A stretch of 64,000 bases of DNA. Source: Phycisphaerales bacterium PN19_bin_20. Lineage in GTDB: Bacteria; Planctomycetota; Phycisphaerae; Phycisphaerales; UBA1924. The notes under the pieces are model-generated. The model was given only the letters and a program-made list of their open reading frames with translations, searched no databases and was not told where the DNA came from. This document shows, piece after piece, positions 18,112-28,175 of this stretch. Location of the stretch: positions 33,387 through 97,386 of the forward strand of contig JAJOLK010000015.1 of NCBI GenBank assembly GCA_021173225.1, written 5' to 3'. The position numbers and the translations under genes are program-made. Position 1 is the first letter of the stretch, and each line of letters starts with the position of its first letter.

Positions 18112-20928
18112 TCAGGGGGGGCTTTGGCGGGCGGCGCCGGCACCGGTCAGGGCTGGCGCAGCGGGCAGCCGCTCAATCTGCATCTTGCTGTCGAGCCAGG
18201 CCTCCCAGTGGCGGCGTTCCATCGGCAGCAGGCGTGCGGGGTCGCTCCAGACCTCGTCGGGGATCGACGTTAGCAAAACCTTGGCCCGCTCGTGCACCGT
18301 CCGTGCCTCGTCCCAGCGCTCGAGCTTGACCAGCGCAGAGACGGTCTGGGTCATCGCGACCATGGACGCGGGGTCTTGCGGGTACTGGTCGCGGGCGGCC
18401 AAGTAGTGCCGAACCGCCTCGGCGTAGCGGCCCGCGAGATAGACGCAGTCGGCGGCGTAGAACAGGCTGTTACGCCGCAGCAAGGCTTCCATCGCCGTGA
18501 CCCGCGCCGCGGGCTTCCTGGCCAGGTCAGAGACAACCTCGCGGTACAGGCGCTCGGCGGCCTCTAGGTGGCCTTGACGCGTCGCCTCGCTGACGGCCCG
18601 CTGGCTCAGCGGCTCGTTGCTGCCCCCGCCGGTGCCCGCCAGCGCGAGGCGTCGGTGGCTGTCGGCGAGCTTGTATCGGACGGTCACGCTGGTCGGGCCC
18701 GGACCGGCGCGCTGCAGCGTCTGGCGGAGGCGTTCGACCGCGGGCTCGTACTCGCCGCGGGCGTAGTGCAGCTCACCGAGCAGGCTGAGGGCCTCGACAA
18801 AGCCTTGCGCGTCGGGCTCGAGCAGTGCGCCGCCGTCAACGACACTCGAGAGAAGTTGGACGGCGCGGGCCTGATTGGCCTCAAGGCGTTCACGCCGCTC
18901 CTTGAGTTGGTCAGGCGTGGGGGCCGAAGACCGCGTGGAATTGGCAGCGGCAGCGGGCTTGGAGTTCTTCTCTCCGCTGGCCTTCTGGTCCTTTGAGCTG
19001 GCGGCAGGCGGCTGACCCTCTTGCTTCGCGCCGGGCTCTGCCGCGCCGGTGCTGACATCGACCACCGGGCCGGTGCTCTCGCCCGTGGTGCCCAGCATGT
19101 AGCAGCGCGCCAGCGGCACCAGGCTGCGGTCGGCCCACACGCCCGCGAAGCTGTCGCGGCTCTCGCGCTGGGCGACCAGCTGCTCATACAAGCGCGAGGC
19201 GGTCCCGAACTCGCCGCGGCTCTCGTAGACCTGCGCGAGCCGGAAGATCGCCTCGGCCCGGCGCGGGAAGTCAGTGCGCGCGCCCTGCACAAAGGAGCTG
19301 AAGGCCTCGATGGCCGCCTCGGTGTCGCCCGCGCGATCGAAGGATTCGCCGGCGTTCCAGAGGCTGTCCATCTGGACCTGGTAGTCTGCGATGGTCATCT
19401 GCCGCGCGTGCTGGCGGTAGCTGATGCCCGCGTCGATGAGGAAGCCCTTGGCCTCGGTGGCGCTGACATCAGAGATCGCGGACCAGTCCACGCCCGGGCC
19501 GGTCCCGCCCGCGTCGGCGATGATCCGCTCGGCGCTGGCGCGGTTGGCGACCGCGAGGGCGATGTTGACCGGTGCCGGCACGGGGCCCAGCCGGCGCAGA
19601 GCCTCTTGGCTTAGGGTTGCGAAGGCCAGCGCCTCGCCGGGCTCGTTTTGCAGCAGGCGGTCTTGGGCCTTGGCCAACAAACGCTGGCCCAGCAGGTCAA
19701 AGTCAACCCCGACCTTGGGCCCGCGCTGGGCGACCAGGCGGATCGCCTCACGGAAGGCCTTGAGTGCGCCGGGGGCGTTGCCAAGTGCCGCCTCGACATC
19801 GCCCAGGCCCACCAGGGCCGCGAGCTGCTGGGGCGACTGGTCAAAGGCGTCAACGACCCGCTCGAACTGCTCGCGCGCGCCCTCGGCATCGCCCTGGGCG
19901 GCGAGCAACTGCCCGCGCAGCACGCGGCTCTCGGCGCGGCGGTCATCGAACTCGGGCAAGTCCGCCTCAGCCGCCTCTAGAAAGTCTGTGGCGCGCAGGC
20001 CCTTGCCCGCCAGCATGTAGCTTTTGCCCAGCAGGAACATCAGTTCCGCGCGGCTCGGGCGGTCCAGCTCGTCGAACTTGGTCAGGTCGCGCAGCAGGCG
20101 GACCGACGCCTCCTCGTAGTAGCCCGCGGCTAGACGCAGCTCGGCCTGTCGCGCCACAACCCAGGCCCGCTCGGGCAGGCTCAAGTTTGGCATCTCGATC
20201 ATCTCGGCCAGCAACTCAAGCGCCGGGCCGCCCCGCGCTACATCGCCGCTCGAACCCCGGCCACCGCGGGCGGTGCTTTGCTCGGCAGCGCGCAGCGAAC
20301 GCTCAACAATCTTGCGGTACAGGCGCAGGCGGCGCGTCTCATCAACCCCGGCCAGCGAGCGCGCCAGGCGGACGGCCTTGTCGGTCTCGCCGAGGAACAA
20401 CCTGGCGTTGGCTAGCGCGCCGGTGTCAGAGGCGGTGGTCTTGAGCCCCGCGCGCTGGGCCGCGTCGTAGGCCTCGATGATCCGCTTGTAATTGTTCTCA
20501 AGCTCGATGCCCAGCTTCTCTTGCCCGAAGTACAGGCTGCGGGCCCGGAGCGTGTAGAACTCAAGCTGCTGCTCAGGGAGCATCAGCCCCCGGTTGAACA
20601 TGTCAACCCCGTCGTGGTTGAGCACCGCAAGAGCCTCAGCAAAGCGGCCCTGCTCGTAGTTCTCACCGGCCTGCTGCAGCGGGAGAGCCGGGTCGTCCTT
20701 GGGCATCTTGAGCACGCCCACAAAGATGCCGCTGGCCAGCAGCGCCGCCGAGCTCAGCGCCAGCGGGATGGGCCAGACGGCCTTCCAGTCAACGCGCGGG
20801 CGGACGCGTTTGAAGCCGCCAGCGCCCGGCTTGCCCGGGCCGGGATTGCTCGAAGCGGGCGTGCCAGGCGCGGGCTTGCCACCGTTGGGGGTTGCGCCTG
20901 CGCCGGGATGTGCGGGTGACGTACTCAC
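18112..20928 (-). CDS. Large TPR-repeat membrane-anchored protein
   Basis: N-terminal TM (VWPIPLALSSAALLASGIFVGVL) and many TPR-like helices over 938 aa. Confidence 0.75.
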   Translation of the reverse strand: MSTSPAHPGAGATPNGGKPAPGTPASSNPGPGKPGAGGFKRVRPRVDWKAVWPIPLALSSAALLASGIFVGVLKMPKDDPALPLQQAGENYEQGRFAEALAVLNHDGVDMFNRGLMLPEQQLEFYTLRARSLYFGQEKLGIELENNYKRIIEAYDAAQRAGLKTTASDTGALANARLFLGETDKAVRLARSLAGVDETRRLRLYRKIVERSLRAAEQSTARGGRGSSGDVARGGPALELLAEMIEMPNLSLPERAWVVARQAELRLAAGYYEEASVRLLRDLTKFDELDRPSRAELMFLLGKSYMLAGKGLRATDFLEAAEADLPEFDDRRAESRVLRGQLLAAQGDAEGAREQFERVVDAFDQSPQQLAALVGLGDVEAALGNAPGALKAFREAIRLVAQRGPKVGVDFDLLGQRLLAKAQDRLLQNEPGEALAFATLSQEALRRLGPVPAPVNIALAVANRASAERIIADAGGTGPGVDWSAISDVSATEAKGFLIDAGISYRQHARQMTIADYQVQMDSLWNAGESFDRAGDTEAAIEAFSSFVQGARTDFPRRAEAIFRLAQVYESRGEFGTASRLYEQLVAQRESRDSFAGVWADRSLVPLARCYMLGTTGESTGPVVDVSTGAAEPGAKQEGQPPAASSKDQKASGEKNSKPAAAANSTRSSAPTPDQLKERRERLEANQARAVQLLSSVVDGGALLEPDAQGFVEALSLLGELHYARGEYEPAVERLRQTLQRAGPGPTSVTVRYKLADSHRRLALAGTGGGSNEPLSQRAVSEATRQGHLEAAERLYREVVSDLARKPAARVTAMEALLRRNSLFYAADCVYLAGRYAEAVRHYLAARDQYPQDPASMVAMTQTVSALVKLERWDEARTVHERAKVLLTSIPDEVWSDPARLLPMERRHWEAWLDSKMQIERLPAAPALTGAGAARQSPP

Positions 20929-21130
20929 AAGGGTCTGTCAGACAGCGCGTGCCACACGACGCGCAGCAACCGCGCGGGCGTGGCACTCACAGTGATGTAT
21001 CGGAACCTCGGCACCTCGGCCTTGATGGGCCCCGGGCCTCGCCGGGACAATCTGATACCCAGGTGCGTCGTGAAGGCCGCCAGCCGGGCGTTATCGGCCT
21101 GCGCGATTTGCCTGTGGGCGGCCCGACGGG

Positions 21131-23323
21131 TCAGGGCTCGTCCGGTGGATCGACCGGAACATCGGGCAGGACTACCAGCGTCTTGGCCAGCAGATCACCG
21201 GCGTGGCGGAATGAGCCGTCGAGGAACATCATCATTCCGATCGGCGGGAGGCACCAGCGGACCAGGTTGCGGACCAGGGCCTGACCGAAGGTCGGCTCGC
21301 CGGGAACCCACGCTGGCCCGGAGGTCGGCGTGATGGACGCGGTGGTGGTGGGTGTGTTGCTAGCTACGCCAGCCGGGCCGGCGCGGCGCATGGAGCTGAC
21401 GCGCAGGCCCATGGCGAACTTGCCGATGGAGCGACCAAAGAGCGCCTCGCTGACGGTGCAGTGCACGCAGCAGGCCATCAGCGCGCCCAGCAGAGGTGCC
21501 AAGCCGCCGCTGGCGAGGCTCTGAACGCTGAGCAGGCCGATGGGCGACTGGCCCAGTGCCGCGCCCACGAGCGTCAGGCCAACCATCAGATCAATCGCGC
21601 CGGCGAACATACGGCGTCCAGGTGTGCCCAGCGAGCAATGAGGCGGAAGGCTGACGCTCGTGGGCCCGTCGCTGCGGACAACGAACACCAGCGTCACCGC
21701 GCCGATGCCCAGCAGCACCAGCCAAAGCATCTGCATGTCATGACGCGAGACGGGCCCGTCGGCGTGCGCGGCGGTCGCGTCAGCCATGACCAGCCCGGAC
21801 GCCAGCGAAACTTCAGTAACGCTCAGTCGCGCGATGTCAGGGATCGGGCCGCGGGCCAGAAGCGAGCCGCGGGCGCGCTGCGTTGTGCGGGGTGCTGTCG
21901 CGCTGATGACGGCGAGGCGCGAAAGGCCATCGAGGCCAGCAACGCCTACCAGCGGGCCGGGCACGCGAAGGCGTGCCAACGGGGCTTGCTGGGGCGTGGG
22001 GGTTTTGTCGCTGTTCGCGGTTGAGCCCGAAAAGCCTTGGCCTCGGTCGCTGGGCCGCAGGTCGTAAATGAGCACCTCTAGCGCGCCGGGCGGACCAACT
22101 TTGGCCCCACCGACGGCTGGGCTTTGAGGATCGGCTGATCGCGCTGCACCAGACTCTGGCGCGAGGCCGCTGTCGGGCGCAAGTTGGACCAGCGCGGCGT
22201 ACAGGCGTCCGTCCACACGCAGCACATCGGTGCGGAGTCCATCGGCGACCGGGCTAGCGACCGCGCTGGGTGCGCCGCTGGGTGCGGCGGGCTGTTCGAG
22301 GAACGTCACCATCGAGCTGGCCACGCTCGCTGGCAGGTCAACCTCGGCGGCGGGAGTGGCGGGCCACGTGACCGTCAGCGCGGTGGGCGCGGGTGTGCTT
22401 GACGCATCGCGGTCTTGGTCTCTCGCCGCGGCGCGGCGAACAGCGCGCGGTGCCGCGCCGGGTGAAAGGTCTTCGGCGGGCGGCGCGCTGATGCTTGCTG
22501 CCGTGTCTGTCGATTGGGCAGGCTTCGTCGCATCACTCGGGCCTGTGGGTCGTGTGAATTCGCCGACGTGGAGCGCGAGCCGCGGCACTTGGCCAGCGAG
22601 CGGCTGAAGCATCGCGCCGAGCGCCAGGCCGCGCTGGTCTGCAAGCAGCACCAGAGCCTCGGCCTGCGCGGTGCCCGGCGGCAACGGCAGTTCAACCCAG
22701 CGGTCAATGTCCAAGATCGCCAGCCGCCAACGCTCGGGCGGTGTGTCACCGGTCACGTAAGGATTTGTGGGATCGAGTGCGAGCAGGGCCGCGGGCCCAC
22801 GCGCGGTCCCGATGAGGCCGATGACGCGCCCGTCGCCCGTCAGCGGCGCGAGCGCCTCGAGCCGCCCGGCAGGCGTGTACGTCCAGCTTCCCGGGGTGAT
22901 CATCGCGCTGGCGGCGTGGGTCCACAGCGTGCGTTTGGCCTGCGCGTCGGTCCCGCCAACGGTCAGAAGGTAAAGGCGCCCGTCCCACGCGGCGGCGTGC
23001 GAATAGAGACCCATGACCGGCAGCACAAGGCGGGCGGCACCGGCGCGGGCCCGGGGGCCATCGCCTCGCGCGGGCAGATGTACAACGTCGGCCACTCCCG
23101 GCCCCTGCGGGAGCAGGCTCCACGCGTGGCCTGACCGGTTCGGCCCGCCGAGCCAGAGGTCACTGGTGACTATCAATCGCGAGGGCGCAGTTACGTCATC
23201 GCTCGCCTGCTCGGGCTGAGACGGCTGGAGCTGTCGCTGAGCGGCAATTGCCCGTGTGAGACCCGCCGTCAGCGTCAGCATGCAGGCCAGAAGCAGAAGA
23301 CCCCTGGGGATGAAGCTGGTCAT
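21131..23323 (-). CDS. RDD-family protein with a large exported N-terminal domain
   Basis: C-terminal RDD-like RRMFAGAIDLMVGLTLVGAALG...VSEALFGRSIGKFAMGLRV; N-terminal signal-like segment. Confidence 0.7.
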   Translation of the reverse strand: MTSFIPRGLLLLACMLTLTAGLTRAIAAQRQLQPSQPEQASDDVTAPSRLIVTSDLWLGGPNRSGHAWSLLPQGPGVADVVHLPARGDGPRARAGAARLVLPVMGLYSHAAAWDGRLYLLTVGGTDAQAKRTLWTHAASAMITPGSWTYTPAGRLEALAPLTGDGRVIGLIGTARGPAALLALDPTNPYVTGDTPPERWRLAILDIDRWVELPLPPGTAQAEALVLLADQRGLALGAMLQPLAGQVPRLALHVGEFTRPTGPSDATKPAQSTDTAASISAPPAEDLSPGAAPRAVRRAAARDQDRDASSTPAPTALTVTWPATPAAEVDLPASVASSMVTFLEQPAAPSGAPSAVASPVADGLRTDVLRVDGRLYAALVQLAPDSGLAPESGAARSADPQSPAVGGAKVGPPGALEVLIYDLRPSDRGQGFSGSTANSDKTPTPQQAPLARLRVPGPLVGVAGLDGLSRLAVISATAPRTTQRARGSLLARGPIPDIARLSVTEVSLASGLVMADATAAHADGPVSRHDMQMLWLVLLGIGAVTLVFVVRSDGPTSVSLPPHCSLGTPGRRMFAGAIDLMVGLTLVGAALGQSPIGLLSVQSLASGGLAPLLGALMACCVHCTVSEALFGRSIGKFAMGLRVSSMRRAGPAGVASNTPTTTASITPTSGPAWVPGEPTFGQALVRNLVRWCLPPIGMMMFLDGSFRHAGDLLAKTLVVLPDVPVDPPDEP

Positions 23324-24330
23324 GGCGCGCCGCCCACACTACGACCATCGGCAGCGCCGCCGCCAGAAGCGCCGCCAGAAGCGCCGCCAGAAGCGCCGCC
23401 AGAAGCACCGGCGCCAGAGTCAACGCCAGAGTTGGGCACGCGGGCGGGCAGGTCAAGGTCGTAGAGCAGCCCGACGTTCATCTGGTTGAGCAGGGCCGGG
23501 AGGCTGAAGGCGTCGGGGCTCATGCGGCGGACACCGTCTTGCAAGTCGGAGAGGTCAAGCGTGATCAGTGAGCCGCTGGCGGCGTGCGCGATGCGGACGC
23601 GCTTGGCCATCTGGGCCGTCTCGCCGCGCCCGGTCAGCGCAACGGTGTCGTAGTCTTCAAGGCTGGCAACGATGTCAGGCTCGCCGCGCGGATTGAACAG
23701 CTCAACTTGCACGCAGCGCCCGCTGGCGGCGTCAAGCCATGTGCGTTGGCGTGTGCCGCGGCGATCAATGCTGGTGGTCAGGCCGACTAATCGACCGTCA
23801 TTTGAGGCCTGGATCGCGCCGCCGCTCTGTGGCAGCTCGCGGATGCCCAGCAGGCCGGTGAGCTCGACCGGAGGCACGACCACGCCGTAAGAGCGGGCCC
23901 GGCTCTGCTGATAGAGCCCGTGCCGGCCCGCAAACGCGACGCGCTGGTCGCCGGTCAGGTCGATCCACCAATAGCGCTGCGGGTCGCAGCCGATCCAGAC
24001 GAAGGTCTCGCCAACCTTGCCGATGTTCAGCGCGACGCGGTCGGGCTGCTGGATCTGCAATCGCCCCTCGCCTTGCTCGCTGCGCTGGCGACCATCGGCG
24101 TCGGTCCAGCGCAGGCGGACGACAGCGTTGGCCCAGACCTGGCGCAGCTCGGCCACGCCGGCGTTGTGCCGCGCGGCCCAGAGGTCGTAGCGGAGCGTGG
24201 CAGGATCGACCAGCACCGGCGGCAGGTCGGCGTCACGCCCGTTGCGATTGCATGCGGCGAGCGCCGCGGCGAGGACGGTCAAGATGATCGCCAGCAGCCC
24301 GCGCGGGGCCAAGAGTCGCGGGTTGTTCAC
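23320..24330 (-). CDS. Lipoprotein, LolA-like outer-membrane-carrier type fold (tentative)
   Basis: Lipobox AALAAC; RLRWTDADGRQRSEQGEGRLQIQQPDRVALNIGKVGETFVWIGCDPQRYWWIDL. Confidence 0.6.
   Translation of the reverse strand: MNNPRLLAPRGLLAIILTVLAAALAACNRNGRDADLPPVLVDPATLRYDLWAARHNAGVAELRQVWANAVVRLRWTDADGRQRSEQGEGRLQIQQPDRVALNIGKVGETFVWIGCDPQRYWWIDLTGDQRVAFAGRHGLYQQSRARSYGVVVPPVELTGLLGIRELPQSGGAIQASNDGRLVGLTTSIDRRGTRQRTWLDAASGRCVQVELFNPRGEPDIVASLEDYDTVALTGRGETAQMAKRVRIAHAASGSLITLDLSDLQDGVRRMSPDAFSLPALLNQMNVGLLYDLDLPARVPNSGVDSGAGASGGASGGASGGASGGGAADGRSVGGAP
23358..23408. repeat. 12-bp tandem repeat (GCCGCCAGAAGC)~4 encoding (GGAS)n at the lipoprotein C-terminus
   Basis: gccgccagaagcgccgccagaagcgccgccagaagcgccgccagaagc. 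Confidence 0.9.
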
Positions 24331-25040
24331 GCGCGGGCCTCCGTGCTGGCGTGCGGTGCGGGATCGGGATTCTCGATTTCATTCGCTGGGGCGGTGCCGG
24401 TGGTAGGTTCGGCGGCGGGATCAGCGCCAGGTCTAGTGGCAGCAGTCTCAGGCTCATCAGCGCCCTGACACATCGACTCAAGCTGCCCGAGCAGCTCGGC
24501 AATCGCGGTGTCACTCAGGCTCGGGTCGTGCACGTGGATCAGCGGCGGGCCCTGCGGCGGCCTGGGCGTCCCACGGACACGCACGAGCATGTCCGCGTTG
24601 CGTGTGCCCTCGTGGGCCAGGACGCGCCGGCGGATCAGCAGCAGCGCGAGCACCATGCGCAGGCCCGCTCGGGCCGGCCCGCTCTGCTGGGTCTGCGTAA
24701 ACAGATCGAGCATTGCCTCGTCATCAAGGATCGCCTTGGGCTTTTCTTGCCCCGTCGCCACCTGCGAGCGCCACGCGCCCACGAGCCGCCCGGGCTCGAA
24801 CAATCGCCCTTGCGGCTCGGCGGCGTCCCACACCTCGAGCGCGTAGTCGCGCCGCTCAGGTTTACCGAGCGCGTGCGTTGAGGCCGTGGGCACAGCGTGC
24901 GCAGGAAGGTCGGCAGGAGGGTTAAGAGGAGGATCGAGAAGAGCGGCGACATACTTCTCGCCCGCGACCAGCACTCGCCCGGTGGCTGAGCAGCGTCTTT
25001 GCGGGCGTCCGATGGTGTATGAACCCGTCCATGCGTTCAT
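24327..25040 (-). CDS. Conserved hypothetical protein
   Basis: MNAWTGSYTIGRPQRRCSATGRVLVAGEKYVAALLDPPLN...; ATG 25040; 4-bp overlap with the lipoprotein gene downstream. Confidence 0.65.
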   Translation of the reverse strand: MNAWTGSYTIGRPQRRCSATGRVLVAGEKYVAALLDPPLNPPADLPAHAVPTASTHALGKPERRDYALEVWDAAEPQGRLFEPGRLVGAWRSQVATGQEKPKAILDDEAMLDLFTQTQQSGPARAGLRMVLALLLIRRRVLAHEGTRNADMLVRVRGTPRPPQGPPLIHVHDPSLSDTAIAELLGQLESMCQGADEPETAATRPGADPAAEPTTGTAPANEIENPDPAPHASTEARA

Positions 25041-25087
25041 GGCTTGAGTGTAACGCGCAGGCCGAGGCGGGGCGTGACGCGCCAGGC

Positions 25088-26533
25088 TCAGCCCACGGGC
25101 ATCTCCCAGCTCAGGCGGACTGGCCCGGAAGCGGGGTTCAGCGCGAACCAGAGCATCGCGAGCGCGGAGACGCACGCGCGGTGCCGCACATCGTTGCGGT
25201 CACCGGTAAACAGGAATGTGCGGACGTCCACGGCATGAAACCCCTGTGCAAAGGTCTGCTGTGTTTGGGGCTGATGTGCTTGGCCATGCTGTGGCTGGAG
25301 CTGCTGCGCGTCGCGCTTAGCACTCTCAGCGTCTACCTCCAGCGTCCGGCGCGCAACGGCGATCACGACGGTCCCGGCGGGCTTGGCGTCAGTCCCGCCG
25401 CCCGGCCCAGCGACGCCGGTGATTGAGAGGGCCCAATCGGCCCGGCAGGCGCGCGCCGCGCCGGTGGCCATGGCCGCCGCGACGGGCACGCTGACGGCCC
25501 CGTGCTGCGCGAGCAGTTCCGCTGGCACGCCGAGCAAGCCTTGCTTGAGCTGGTTGCTGTAACTGATGACGCCGCCCAGCATCGCGGCGGAAGAGCCGGG
25601 CACGCCGGTCAGCAGCGCGCCAAGAAGCCCGCCGGTGCAGCTTTCAGCGAGGGCGAGGCGCTGATCGGCACCGCGCAGGCGCTCGAGCACCGCCGCGGCA
25701 AGCACAGCGTCTGACGGCGTTGCACCCTCGGCCCCGCCGCCTAAAGCGCTCGCAAAGAGGTTCGGGCCAAGCAACTCGCGGACGGCGGCCTGGTCTGCAT
25801 TCAGCAGCACTGCGCCCGCGGCCGCGTCGTCACCCTCGTAGCGATGGCGAAGCGTAAGGATGCCGCCGCTGGCGGTCATGCCCAGCAGCGGCGTGCGGTC
25901 GCGCGCCGTCAGAGCACCAAGGCGCGCGGCGCACTCGGCCTCGGGCATACCAAGCACGTAACCCAGTCGGGTCAGGACGACCCGCGACGGTCGCAGCAAC
26001 GGCTCTGCGTGCGCGTGCCACATGGGCATCAGCTCGTTCGGCGGTCCGGGAAGCGCCAGCACGTCGCAACTGTGGGAGCCGTCAGAAGCTGGTAGGTTGA
26101 GCGTCAAGTACAGGCCCGGCGCGGTGCCGAAGTCGTTGGGCAGGCAGCGCGCGCGGGCGGGGCGCTGGGTCTGGCGGAGTTGGCGGGCGTTGACGCTTCG
26201 CCCGCGCGTGGAGAGCTTCTCGGTCAGCGCCTGGGCCTGCGCAGGATCATCAACAATCGCGTCTCCGCTGACCATGCACAGCGCTGCGCGGGTCAGGTCG
26301 CCATCGGTCGGACCGAGCCCGCCGGTCATCACCAGTACATCGGCCTTGGCGGTCAGGCGCACTATCGCACTCGCCAGCTCCGCAAGCTCGTCACCGACGG
26401 CGGCGATCTCAACTACGCGGACGCCACGGTCGGTCAGGCGCTGGGCCAGCCATCGTGCGTTGGTATCTTGCAACTGGCCGAGGACCAGCTCGTCGCCAGT
26501 GCTCAGGATGGCCGCGGTACGGTGCGAACGCAT
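25088..26533 (-). CDS. cinA: CinA-family protein (competence/damage-inducible, NMN deamidase-like)
   Basis: AAILSTGDELVLGQLQDTNARWLAQRL...MTGGLGPTDGDLTRAAL; C-terminal LALAESCTGGLLGALLTGVPGSSAAMLGGVISYSNQLK...SITGVAGPGGGT. Confidence 0.95.
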   Translation of the reverse strand: MRSHRTAAILSTGDELVLGQLQDTNARWLAQRLTDRGVRVVEIAAVGDELAELASAIVRLTAKADVLVMTGGLGPTDGDLTRAALCMVSGDAIVDDPAQAQALTEKLSTRGRSVNARQLRQTQRPARARCLPNDFGTAPGLYLTLNLPASDGSHSCDVLALPGPPNELMPMWHAHAEPLLRPSRVVLTRLGYVLGMPEAECAARLGALTARDRTPLLGMTASGGILTLRHRYEGDDAAAGAVLLNADQAAVRELLGPNLFASALGGGAEGATPSDAVLAAAVLERLRGADQRLALAESCTGGLLGALLTGVPGSSAAMLGGVISYSNQLKQGLLGVPAELLAQHGAVSVPVAAAMATGAARACRADWALSITGVAGPGGGTDAKPAGTVVIAVARRTLEVDAESAKRDAQQLQPQHGQAHQPQTQQTFAQGFHAVDVRTFLFTGDRNDVRHRACVSALAMLWFALNPASGPVRLSWEMPVG

Positions 26534-26568
26534 GTCGTGATGCTCCGAGCTTGGTCCGGGTGTGGGCG

Positions 26569-28137
26569 TTAGAACGCGTGGAAGCCGCTGTCGGTGCTGC
26601 CAACATAGTGAATTATCAGCGCCGAGGCTGGGGCCTGCACGCCCAGGGGCCGGCCCGCGATGAGCACGACCGGCTCGCCGAGCTTGGCCCACTCGCGCGT
26701 GAGCAGGTCGTGATCCACCGCGCGGTTCCACGCGGCGAGGCTTGAATCCGGCGGCGGGTCCATACGCAGGGCGATGACGCCTTTGAGCAGGGCCATGCGT
26801 CGCGTCTCGCGAACGCTGCTGGAATACGCGATGATCGGGATGCCCGGGCTGGTCTGCGAAAGGTAACGGGCCGTCCCGCCGCGCTGGCTCCAGCACACGA
26901 TGAGCTTCGCGCGCACGTCACGCGCCACATACCAAGCCCCGTGCGCGAGGCTGGCGGTGCGGTAGCCCGAAGCCAGCACCTTCAGCGGCGGGCTGGCGAC
27001 CGCCGGGGCGCTCTCACGCGACCACGCCTCTGCGTGCTCGATGATCCGGCGCATGGTCTCAACCGTCACGACCGGATACTGGCCCGCGGCGGTCTCAGCA
27101 CTGAGCATCACCGCGTCGGCGCCCTGAAAGATCGCCGTCGCCACGTCGCCCGCCTCGGCCCGCGTGGGCATCGGGCTGATGATCATGCTCTCGAGCATCT
27201 GCGTCGCGACGATGCAGGGCTTCCCGAAGGCGTCGGCGGCGGCGACGATCCGCTTCTGCGCCACCGGCACCTGCGCGATGTCCATCTCTACGCCCAGGTC
27301 GCCGCGTGCGACCATCAGCCCGTCGCTGGCGGCGGCGATTTCTTCGAGGTTTGTCAGCGCCTGGGGCTTCTCGATCTTGGCGATCACCGGGATGCTCGCG
27401 CCCCCGGCGATGCCACCGGCGTTGCCGTCCACGCTGCACATGCCGTCGAGCTTGTCCTTGAGCTCGCGGACCTCGGCCGCGCTGCGCACGAAGCTCAGGG
27501 CCAGGAAGTCAAGCCCATAACGCACGGCCCACTCAACGCACGTCCAGTCGCGCGGCGTCAGCGCGGGAATCGCAAGCTCCGTCTGCGGCAGGTTGATCCC
27601 CTTACCGCTGGTAACCAAACCACCGGTAATCACTCGGCAGCGCAGCACGCCCGCGACGCCGCGGGCCCGCGCACCGTCGCCGGGCTCGGGCTCGACGGCC
27701 AGCGCCCGGATCGCTCCGTCATTGATCAGCACCTTGTGCCCCGGGCGCACGTCACGACAGATGCCCGCGTAAGTGCAGTCAAAGACCGCCGGCCCGCGGG
27801 CCGCGGCACCGGGCTCGAGCGCTGACGCCGTGCCAGAGCCGGGAACGATCAGGAAGTCGTCGCCCGCCGAGACCCGAACGCCGCCGTCAGCAACGGTGCC
27901 GATGCGGATCTTCGGGCCCGGCAAGTCACCAAGGACGCCCACGGGCACGCCGCGGTCCTCAGCCGCGCTGCGGATGACGCTGAGTCGGCGGAGGTGGTCT
28001 TCGAGGGTCCCGTGGCTGAAGTTCAGTCGAAAGCAGGCCACCCCCGCGTCGATGAGCTTGCCGATGACTTCATACGACTCGCTGGCCGGCCCGACTGTGG
28101 CGAGAATCTTGGCGAGTGTTGGTCGGGGGCTGGGCAT
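26569..28137 (-). CDS. pyk: Pyruvate kinase
   Basis: KILATVGPAS...ACFRLNFSHGTLEDH; IPVIAKIEKPQALTNLEEI; MVARGDLGVEM; ATQMLESMI; DAVMLSAETAAGQYPV. Confidence 0.97.
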   Translation of the reverse strand: MPSPRPTLAKILATVGPASESYEVIGKLIDAGVACFRLNFSHGTLEDHLRRLSVIRSAAEDRGVPVGVLGDLPGPKIRIGTVADGGVRVSAGDDFLIVPGSGTASALEPGAAARGPAVFDCTYAGICRDVRPGHKVLINDGAIRALAVEPEPGDGARARGVAGVLRCRVITGGLVTSGKGINLPQTELAIPALTPRDWTCVEWAVRYGLDFLALSFVRSAAEVRELKDKLDGMCSVDGNAGGIAGGASIPVIAKIEKPQALTNLEEIAAASDGLMVARGDLGVEMDIAQVPVAQKRIVAAADAFGKPCIVATQMLESMIISPMPTRAEAGDVATAIFQGADAVMLSAETAAGQYPVVTVETMRRIIEHAEAWSRESAPAVASPPLKVLASGYRTASLAHGAWYVARDVRAKLIVCWSQRGGTARYLSQTSPGIPIIAYSSSVRETRRMALLKGVIALRMDPPPDSSLAAWNRAVDHDLLTREWAKLGEPVVLIAGRPLGVQAPASALIIHYVGSTDSGFHAF

Positions 28138-28175
28138 GAGGCAAACGTAGCGGGCGCCTGGCGGCGCGGGGTTGG

